From NCBI GenBank assembly GCA_041652335.1, contig JBAZHL010000021.1, positions 1-11,675 on the forward strand: a stretch of DNA of 11,675 nt. The letters are read 5' to 3'. The notes under the pieces were generated by a model, which was given only the letters and a program-made list of their open reading frames with translations, was not told the DNA's origin and did not search any database. Shown piece after piece: positions 7,241-11,675 of this stretch. The DNA is from 2-01-FULL-49-10 sp041652335. Lineage in GTDB: Bacteria; Patescibacteriota; Kazan-3B-28; UBA10110. Positions within the stretch are counted from its first letter, which is position 1; every line of letters begins with the position of its first letter. The position numbers and the translations under genes were made by a program.

Positions 7241-7288
7241 TAGAAACTGGCTCTCAGACACAGTTTCTATTGACGAGCTCGTTTTTTT
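7241..7288 (+). terminator. Hairpin after the symporter gene, possible terminator
   Basis: Perfect 9-bp arms TAGAAACTG (7241-7249) and CAGTTTCTA (7261-7269) flank an 11-nt loop, starting 1 nt after the stop codon. A run of seven T follows only after a 12-nt gap containing the palindrome ACGAGCTCGT, so this is not a textbook intrinsic terminator. Confidence 0.45.
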
Positions 7289-7298
7289 GTGGTTAAAT
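7270..7298 (+). promoter_or_regulatory. Promoter of the 201-aa orphan gene
   Basis: TTGACG (7270-7275, 5 of 6 matches) is followed after 17 bp by TTAAAT (7293-7298, 4 of 6). Transcription would begin near 7305, giving a leader of about 73 nt. The spacer contains a T7 run. Confidence 0.5.
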
Positions 7299-7347
7299 TA
7301 ACCTCTGCCACGGAGGGCACGTTTACAACCTGGACACTAACTAAAAA

Positions 7348-7372
7348 GAACCAAAAGTGGTTCGCAAAGGAG
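7348..7372 (+). promoter_or_regulatory. Leader hairpin and strong Shine-Dalgarno of the orphan gene
   Basis: GAACCA and TGGTTC (7348-7353, 7358-7363) form a 6-bp hairpin with an AAAG loop. It ends 2 nt before AAAGGAG (7366-7372), which lies 5 nt before the ATG at 7378. This is the strongest ribosome site in the window and decides the start: a GTG at 7357 in the same frame sits inside the hairpin loop/arm and has no such site. Confidence 0.7.
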
Positions 7373-7377
7373 ATATC

Positions 7378-7983
7378 ATGGCTGACTTGTCTGGCCTTAG
7401 TGTTGTAAAAAAGTTGTGGTTTCTGGTTTGTTTGACTTTTTGGGCTAAGTCAGCTTGGGGCATCGCCCAATCCGCCAAAAACCAGGACATCCACACTATC
7501 GTCGATCTGCGGAAGAGGATTTGGAAGATAGCCCCCGACTGGGCTACTACACCTTTCCTGCGGAAGATGTTTTCCAACCCAGCTTTTTGCGGGCTGGTAG
7601 GCCTGCGCATCTGCCAGTGGTGCTTTGGCCCCAGACAGACAGAGCGACACGGTCAAGGTCAACTGAAAAATCACCTAATCAAGGTGACGTTCTCGATAAA
7701 TGGCTCCCCTGGAGCCGAGAGTGGTGCCTGGATCCGGCTGGACCAAAGCCACTACTATGAGTTACGCAATAAACTGCTCGGGATTGAAGTGAGCAGTTCT
7801 GACAGCGCCCACCACATTGTTATCCGCTGGATTGGCCGCAACAGCCAGACGATCGATACTACACCAATTAACCGTCGGCTGATTACCGGCGGACAACTGA
7901 TGGACATCCTCAACCCCAAGAAGTTAGAGGTGCGCGACTGCAACGGCCAGGTGATCTGGCAACCACCGACATCGCCAAATTAG
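7378..7983 (+). CDS. Uncharacterised 201-aa protein, separately expressed orphan
   Basis: I do not recognise this protein. A hydrophobic stretch at about residues 13-30 (LWFLVCLTFWAKSAWGIA) after two lysines could be a signal or membrane segment. The middle (about 45-95) is basic and rich in Trp, Cys and aromatic residues (LRKRIWKIAPDW, then CGLVGLRICQWCFG). The last ~100 residues look like a beta-strand domain (LIKVTFSING, HHIVIRWIGR, KLEVRDCNGQVIW). Its codons favour CTG, CGG, GCC, GAC and AAC, so third positions are richer in G+C than in neighbouring genes, hinting at acquisition or selection for expression. It has its own promoter, the best Shine-Dalgarno in the window, and a strong terminator. 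Start 7378 is chosen on AAAGGAG. Existence as a gene is likely; function is not inferable. Confidence 0.75.
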   Translation: MADLSGLSVVKKLWFLVCLTFWAKSAWGIAQSAKNQDIHTIVDLRKRIWKIAPDWATTPFLRKMFSNPAFCGLVGLRICQWCFGPRQTERHGQGQLKNHLIKVTFSINGSPGAESGAWIRLDQSHYYELRNKLLGIEVSSSDSAHHIVIRWIGRNSQTIDTTPINRRLITGGQLMDILNPKKLEVRDCNGQVIWQPPTSPN

Positions 7984-8013
7984 TTTGGCGTCACCTTGAT
8001 ACGAAATATACAC

Positions 8014-8045
8014 CCGCCGGGCATTGCCCGGCGGTATTTTTATTT
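8014..8045 (+). terminator. Intrinsic terminator of the orphan gene
   Basis: A perfect 9-bp G+C-rich stem, CCGCCGGGC (8014-8022) and GCCCGGCGG (8026-8034), has an ATT loop and is followed by TATTTTTATTT. It lies 31 bp after the stop codon. It also sits at the 3' end of the convergent kinase gene, whose stop is at 8040-8042, but the minus-strand side has no T run. Confidence 0.88.
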
Positions 8046-9047
8046 ATTGTGGCGCGGCAATCTAATCGTAAAAGTAGAGCCATTGCCAGGCGTGCTCTTG
8101 ACCGTGATCGAACCGCCATGCAGTTCGGCAATTTTTTTAGCGATCGATAGACCCAGGCCGTAGCCGGCTACCTTCTCTTTGGAACGAGAAGGGTCGGCTC
8201 GATAAAATCTGTCGAAGATATGAGGTAGATCCGAAGCCTTGATCCCTAAACCGTGATCGATTATCGATAGTGTGGCCGTATCTTCTTTTTTCTTAGCGGT
8301 GAGCTTAATGGAAGTGTTGGGATTGCTATATTTAATGGCGTTATCGATCAGAATTGTTAACAGCTCAGTTAAACTAACCTGATCACCCTTGATAGTAGTA
8401 ATATCGCCAACGGTATTTTCGATACTAATCTCTTTAGTAGCGGCAACGGATGAGGTTTGCTCAACGGCCGCGGTCGCCACATCTTTTAAGGAAACTGATT
8501 CCCACATATCACGCCCAGCATCATCTCTGGCCAATCGCAATAATCCATCGGAGAGTGCTTTTAGTTTAGCCACCTCCTCTAAATTACTTTTAAGCAGATT
8601 GGTGGCCGCTTCTTTGGTAAAGGCCGGATCTCTTAGAGCTACTTCGATCTCTGTTTGGATGGCGGTTAACGGAGTGCGCAGTTCGTGTGAGGCATCGGCG
8701 GTAAATCGACTCTGAGCTACAAAGGCTTCATCGATCGGCTTAAGCGTGCGTCTGGCTAACAGGTAGCTAACGGCTCCACCTGCCAACAAAACTATCAGAT
8801 TGAACAGGATCAGATTAGATTGGAATCGATCTCTGGTTTCTTTCATCTGCTGTTCGCGCAGATCGTCGAAACCAGGAAAATTTGGAAACGTCTGGTTTAA
8901 AAATACATCCTGCTGACGCCGTAAACCACGATTAAGTTCGGCATCTGACATTCGATACAAAGCGTAGCTAAAGCCGACGCTTAAAACCATAATAATGGCC
9001 AAGTACCAGATAGTTAGCTGAAAAACTGCCGAACGAATAATATTCAT
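8040..9047 (-). CDS. Sensor histidine kinase of a two-component system
   Basis: This 335-aa inner-membrane kinase senses an extracytoplasmic or membrane signal and phosphorylates the regulator encoded just upstream. Two membrane segments (about 9-31 and 78-98) bracket a short external loop of about 46 residues, too small for a typical ligand-binding domain. The H box FTADASHELRTPLTA carries the phosphorylated His121. The ATPase domain has the N box (LIDNAIKY, Asn236), G1 (DHGLGI, from 264), an F box (IFDRFYRADPSRS, from 277) and G2 (GYGLGLSIA, 295-303). Only about 20 residues separate membrane segment 2 from the H box, so a full HAMP linker is absent, as in CiaH-like kinases. The ATG directly follows the regulator's TAG with no gap, so translation is coupled. 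All catalytic residues are present. Confidence 0.95.
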   Translation of the reverse strand: MNIIRSAVFQLTIWYLAIIMVLSVGFSYALYRMSDAELNRGLRRQQDVFLNQTFPNFPGFDDLREQQMKETRDRFQSNLILFNLIVLLAGGAVSYLLARRTLKPIDEAFVAQSRFTADASHELRTPLTAIQTEIEVALRDPAFTKEAATNLLKSNLEEVAKLKALSDGLLRLARDDAGRDMWESVSLKDVATAAVEQTSSVAATKEISIENTVGDITTIKGDQVSLTELLTILIDNAIKYSNPNTSIKLTAKKKEDTATLSIIDHGLGIKASDLPHIFDRFYRADPSRSKEKVAGYGLGLSIAKKIAELHGGSITVKSTPGNGSTFTIRLPRHNK

Positions 9048-9722
9048 CTACGCTTCCAGTTTATAGCCAAACCCTCGCAGAGTCTTAATTAGCTTAGGGT
9101 TCTGAGGGCCTTTGTCGATCTTGTTTCTAAGGTAGCCTATGTAAACTTCGACCGTGTTGGGCAAAACATCGGCATCAAAATCCCAAACGTGATTAATGAT
9201 GTTGTCTTTGGATAACACTTTGCCAGAGTTGCGCATCATATACTCCAATAAAGCAAACTCTTTACTGGATAGGGTGATAGAGTGGCCACCACGATTAACT
9301 TGATACGAAGCTGGATCAAGCGTAAGGTCGCTCACTTTTAGCACGGTGCCGATCTCAGCTTTTGGACGACGAAGCAAGGCCCGGATCCGAGCCAGCAGCT
9401 CTTCAAACGAGAACGGCTTGATTAGGTAGTCGTCTGCTCCAGCGTTTAAACCCTCCACCCGATCGCGAATCTGATCTTTAGCGGTTAGCATAATGATCGG
9501 AGTGTGAACGTTCTCGGCTCGCAGCGCTTTGCAGACCCCCATCCCTTCCATTGTGCCAGGCAACATTCGATCCAAGATTATGCAATCGTAATCGCCATTA
9601 ACGGCCGCGCCAAATCCGCCGTCCGCGTCGTATTCGACGTCTACAGCGTAGGACTCCTGTTCCAACCCTTTCTTAATTGAGTTGGCTATTTTGTGTTCGT
9701 CTTCGACTACTAATATCTTCAT
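9048..9722 (-). CDS. OmpR/PhoB-family response regulator
   Basis: This 224-aa cytoplasmic transcription factor is activated by the kinase that follows it. The receiver domain (1-120) has the acidic pocket EDE at 7-9, the phosphorylated Asp51 in LDRMLPG, Thr80 and Lys102 (KPF). The loop after Asp51 reads LPGTMEGMGV, one residue longer than the usual LPGMDG form. Residues about 128-222 are the winged-helix DNA-binding domain (LTLSSKEFALLEYMMRNSGK, VEVYIGYLRNKID, LRGFGYKLE). A -10 element and a direct repeat with 11-bp period lie just upstream, so it probably regulates its own gene. The predicted leader is about 10 nt with no Shine-Dalgarno. The position beside export-type genes suggests it controls an envelope response; the signal is unknown. 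Confidence 0.96.
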   Translation of the reverse strand: MKILVVEDEHKIANSIKKGLEQESYAVDVEYDADGGFGAAVNGDYDCIILDRMLPGTMEGMGVCKALRAENVHTPIIMLTAKDQIRDRVEGLNAGADDYLIKPFSFEELLARIRALLRRPKAEIGTVLKVSDLTLDPASYQVNRGGHSITLSSKEFALLEYMMRNSGKVLSKDNIINHVWDFDADVLPNTVEVYIGYLRNKIDKGPQNPKLIKTLRGFGYKLEA

Positions 9723-9738
9723 ATCTACATTTTGCCAG

Positions 9739-9762
9739 ATAATACCTGAGAGATACCTGAGA
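9739..9762 (-). promoter_or_regulatory. Regulator promoter with OmpR/PhoB-type direct-repeat operator
   Basis: Two perfect copies of TCTCAGGTAT (minus strand; 9753-9762 and 9742-9751) lie with an 11-bp period, the spacing at which OmpR/PhoB-family dimers bind. The proximal copy runs into a -10 TATTAT (9739-9744). The -35 position (about 9762-9767) reads GGTTTT, far from consensus, which fits a promoter needing an activator. Self-binding by the downstream regulator is inferred. Confidence 0.65.
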
Positions 9763-9810
9763 AAACCCTAACACAAAAACGGCTCCCAGACAAGATTTTT
9801 AGTTAGGTAA

Positions 9811-9842
9811 CAAAATACCCAGCGGGGCGGCTGGGCATTTTG
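9811..9842. terminator. Bidirectional terminator between the secreted-protein gene and the two-component genes
   Basis: CCCAGC (9818-9823) and GCTGGG (9830-9835) form the core with a 6-nt loop. CAAAAT (9811-9816) and ATTTTG (9837-9842) extend the stem past one A/C mismatch. On the minus strand the stem is followed by TATTTTG and lies 27 bp past the stop of the 184-aa gene, ending that unit before the regulator promoter. Confidence 0.8.
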
Positions 9843-9868
9843 CGAAGGATAGGGTTTTTAGCGAGATT

Positions 9869-10423
9869 TTATTGTTGGGTAGGAGCTGGTTGATCGGTGG
9901 TCGGAGGAACGGGACGATCTCCGTCCTCGCCCGAAAAACCATTAGGGCCACCGTGTCCGCCTCGGCCGAAGCCCCCCATCATTAGGTATTTAACATCAAT
10001 ACCGTTGGCTTTAGCCCAAGTCTCCAGTTCGGTTTTATTAGCCTCCATTTCAGCTTTACGCTGATCGGGTGTGAGAGTACTGTCCTGAGTGGGCCTGGTT
10101 GGCTGAGCTGCTTTCATCTCCGCACGTTTAGCAACGATTAATTGCTTCTGCGCTTCGGTGATCTTACCATCGGTTACTAATTTAGTTAGCTGTTCCTCTG
10201 CCTTGGCCTGCATCTCGGCTTGGCGATCAGTTTGTGCCTGGTCGAAGACGGATTGAACATCCGATTCCTTCAAACCAAACCGCTCCACCAGTCGTTGAAC
10301 GATAGTTTTATGTGTCGAGTCGGAGGTGGCGCTTTGGGCGTTAACATACACGCCGCCCATCAAGGCCAGACCCAAGGCCATTACCATAACGGCTGGCAAA
10401 ACAAACTTTTTCTTCCAATCCAT
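9869..10423 (-). CDS. Secreted helical protein resembling DUF2680/Spy-type envelope proteins
   Basis: This 184-aa exported protein has a clear signal peptide (KKK, then hydrophobic residues 8-27, likely cut after NAQ at 30). Residues 38-103 are charged and helical, with repeated Leu/Gln/Glu/Lys patterning (FGLKESDVQSVFDQAQ; EEQLTKLVTDGKITEAQKQ), resembling DUF2680-type proteins and, more distantly, Spy-like envelope chaperones. A second helical stretch (119-147) ends at DVKYLMMGG. The tail is glycine-rich (GFGRGGHGG) then proline-rich (PVPPTTDQPAPTQQ), probably unstructured. No enzymatic motif is visible. AAAGGAG lies 4 nt before the ATG. It lies downstream of the DUF5666 gene and upstream of the two-component genes; a role in envelope stress or in helping the MacB-like system is inferred only from position. 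Confidence 0.82.
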   Translation of the reverse strand: MDWKKKFVLPAVMVMALGLALMGGVYVNAQSATSDSTHKTIVQRLVERFGLKESDVQSVFDQAQTDRQAEMQAKAEEQLTKLVTDGKITEAQKQLIVAKRAEMKAAQPTRPTQDSTLTPDQRKAEMEANKTELETWAKANGIDVKYLMMGGFGRGGHGGPNGFSGEDGDRPVPPTTDQPAPTQQ

Positions 10424-10455
10424 CTAACTCCTTTCACTTAACTGATATCGCTCTA

Positions 10456-10477
10456 AATATATCGCTACGCCCTGAGA
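10456..10477 (-). promoter_or_regulatory. Possible promoter and regulator half-site upstream of the secreted-protein gene
   Basis: In the 72-bp gap a TATATT (10456-10461) could be a -10. About 10 bp upstream lies TCTCAGG (10471-10477), the core heptamer of the regulator operator repeat. Only one copy is present and no -35 is seen, so this is tentative. Confidence 0.35.
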
Positions 10478-10495
10478 GGGAGCTTAAGCAAACGG

Positions 10496-10939
10496 TTACT
10501 GAGTTTTGGTGGATACGGGCGAAATCTGTTCTGGGGTAGCCATCCCAGCCGGACGGATCTGAACGGTTTTGGCACTAATGCTACCATCGGTATTCTCGGT
10601 ACCGTTGGCACTAATATTGATACCAGTCGCCAGATCGTCAATTACTCCGCTATCAGATTTGGTAATCTGCGTAGAATCTGACAAAAAGATGATCTGCGAT
10701 CCCCCATCGGCTAATTTTACCGTGACGCTGGTGTCATCTTTGGAGATAACTTCTCCAGTGACAAAACTACTGCCGGCAATATCGCCTCGCATACCGACCT
10801 GGCCGTTGGGACCACCTAACTGACGACCACCCGGACCACTGCTGCTCTTACCAACTTGATAACCGCCAAAGAACAGACCCCCACCGATCACTAACACCCC
10901 CACGATCATAACGATTAATTTTGTCTTACCGGACTTCAT
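10496..10939 (-). CDS. Membrane-anchored DUF5666-type protein
   Basis: This 147-aa protein has a membrane anchor at residues 8-28 (LIVMIVGVLVIGGGLFFGGY), a Gly/Ser-rich linker (29-56), and a small beta-barrel-like domain at about 58-131. That domain (FVTGEVISKDDTSVTVKLAD, DSTQITKSDSG, ISAKTVQIRP) matches the pattern of DUF5666, frequent in CPR and Gram-positive envelopes and of unknown function. An upstream in-frame ATG at 10954 exists, but the AGGAGG at 10944-10949 lies inside that extension and 4 nt before the ATG at 10939, so the later start is chosen. It follows the permease gene by 40 bp on the same strand and is probably co-transcribed with it. An accessory, outside-facing role with the permease is inferred from position. 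Confidence 0.85.
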   Translation of the reverse strand: MKSGKTKLIVMIVGVLVIGGGLFFGGYQVGKSSSGPGGRQLGGPNGQVGMRGDIAGSSFVTGEVISKDDTSVTVKLADGGSQIIFLSDSTQITKSDSGVIDDLATGINISANGTENTDGSISAKTVQIRPAGMATPEQISPVSTKTQ

Positions 10940-10943
10940 TGCG

Positions 10944-10949
10944 CCTCCT
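10944..10949 (-). promoter_or_regulatory. Shine-Dalgarno that fixes the DUF5666 gene start
   Basis: A perfect AGGAGG lies 4 nt before the ATG at 10939. It would be inside the coding region if the in-frame ATG at 10954 were used. Confidence 0.75.
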
Positions 10950-10979
10950 GACATAAAATTTAAAATATAATTTCATCTA

Positions 10980-11675
10980 TTATTCATACCTTAAGGCGGT
11001 GATCGGATTTAGCTTGGCTGCACGACTGGCAGGATAATAGCCAAACACGATCCCGATAATGGCCGATACGCTAAACGCCAACAGGACAGACACTAACGAA
11101 ACTTGCGCCTGGATAATTCCAAAGACGGAAAGAGTCACAGCGATCAACCAACCCAGCACGATCCCTATAAATCCACCGACGAAGGTTAGGGTAACGGCTT
11201 CGGCCAAAAACTGCAGACTGATATCTTTGCTTTTAGCCCCAATGGCTTTGCGCAGGCCGATCTCTTTAGTTCTCTCCGTAACGGTAGTTAACATCATATT
11301 CATAATGCCGATACCACCAACCAACAACGAGATACCGGCGATAGCAGCTAACAGCATGGTGAGAGTGGTGGCCACACTCGACGCGGTTTCGACCAGATCG
11401 GCCTGGTTCATAACGCTAAAATCAGCTGAATCCGGATCATTAATATTGTGGCGGTCTAACAACAGATCGGTAACGTCTTGCTGCAGGGTCTCCATACTTT
11501 TAGCATCAATGGCCTGCACATTAATGGTGCTAACATAGCTGGCCCCAGCTAATAGTCTTTGAGCTGTGGTAATTGGAACAAATATCATATCGTCCTGGCT
11601 GCCAAAACCGGTGCCGCCTTTGGCAGCGGTGAGGCCGATGATCTTAAACTCTAATTTATTAATGCGAACGCTTTC
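10980..11675 (-). CDS. MacB/FtsX-type ABC transporter permease, C-terminal part
   Basis: The frame is open to the right window edge; 231 C-terminal residues are visible and the start lies outside. The first ~95 residues are the end of the MacB-type extracytoplasmic domain (FKIIGLTAAKGG, FGSQDDMIFVP, then YVSTINVQA). The FtsX domain follows: LLVGGIGIMNMMLTTVTERT at the end of one membrane helix, the conserved TKEIGLRKAIGA coupling segment, two further helices, and the closing GYYPASRAAKLNPITALRYE. MacB-type systems are mechanotransmission exporters working with a cytoplasmic ATPase and often a periplasmic adaptor; those genes are expected just beyond the right edge. The cargo (peptide, lipid or antibiotic) cannot be told from this fragment. 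All visible motifs are intact. Confidence 0.95.
   Translation of the reverse strand, partial: ESVRINKLEFKIIGLTAAKGGTGFGSQDDMIFVPITTAQRLLAGASYVSTINVQAIDAKSMETLQQDVTDLLLDRHNINDPDSADFSVMNQADLVETASSVATTLTMLLAAIAGISLLVGGIGIMNMMLTTVTERTKEIGLRKAIGAKSKDISLQFLAEAVTLTFVGGFIGIVLGWLIAVTLSVFGIIQAQVSLVSVLLAFSVSAIIGIVFGYYPASRAAKLNPITALRYE

Noticed and set aside
7357..7377. GTG start extending the orphan protein by 7 residues
   Set aside because: The AAAGGAG 5 nt before the ATG at 7378 is a far better initiation signal, and the GTG lies within the leader hairpin.
7455..7760. 101-codon plus-strand frame inside the orphan gene, with some protein-like stretches
   Set aside because: It lacks a start signal and stops within the longer frame, which has the promoter, Shine-Dalgarno and terminator. 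A frame error in the region is possible but not shown.
3936..9800. Similar GGCTCCC/GGCTCTC plus AGAC strings near 3938, 7249 and 9781
   Set aside because: The matches are short and differ in order and orientation; not convincing as a dispersed repeat.
1..11675. CRISPR array, tRNA, rRNA, riboswitch or insertion sequence
   Set aside because: No regularly spaced repeats, no cloverleaf or rRNA motif, and no transposase were recognised by eye; covariance-model scans were not possible.

Overview
The window looks like a chromosomal segment of a Candidatus Patescibacteria (CPR) bacterium or a close relative. The grounds are a Gmad2 protein with the short Cys-containing N-terminal motif often seen in that group, a very large SdrD/DUF11/fibro-slime surface protein, a small DUF5666 membrane protein beside a MacB-like permease, compact genes, and several promoters placed so close to the ATG that the mRNAs would be leaderless. 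The code looks standard: TGA ends a gene and no internal TGA is seen. The assignment rests on recalled family content, not on a marker gene.

Layout. Positions 1-3879 (minus strand) hold one giant secreted, adhesin-like gene. It runs off the left edge and is broken by a frameshift near 2098-2116. It has its own consensus promoter (3974-4002) and an 88-nt leader containing an inverted repeat. Upstream of it on the same strand lie murI (glutamate racemase, 4042-4830), a small GIY-YIG nuclease gene (4827-5189, ATGA overlap with murI) bracketed by inverted palindromic repeats, and a membrane-anchored Gmad2 protein (5288-5821). From a 110-bp divergent intergenic region an SNF/NSS-type sodium:solute symporter is read on the plus strand (5932-7239). 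Next comes a 201-aa orphan (7378-7983) with its own promoter, a very strong Shine-Dalgarno and an intrinsic terminator.

From 8040 to the right edge everything is on the minus strand and reads as one envelope-related module. In order of transcription it is a MacB/FtsX-type ABC permease (partial, off the right edge), a DUF5666-type membrane protein, a secreted helical protein resembling DUF2680/Spy-type proteins, a bidirectional terminator, then an OmpR/PhoB-type response regulator and its histidine kinase (TAG directly followed by ATG). A perfect 10-bp direct repeat with an 11-bp period lies at the regulator promoter. That is the spacing OmpR/PhoB-family proteins bind, so autoregulation is likely, and a single copy of its core heptamer also lies upstream of the secreted helical protein gene.

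No tRNA, rRNA, CRISPR array or insertion sequence transposase was recognised. No gene-free gap exceeds about 165 bp. The most unusual points are the broken giant surface protein with one domain nested inside another, the repeat-bracketed GIY-YIG gene, the leaderless divergent promoters, the regulator's direct-repeat operator, and the orphan with its separate expression signals.
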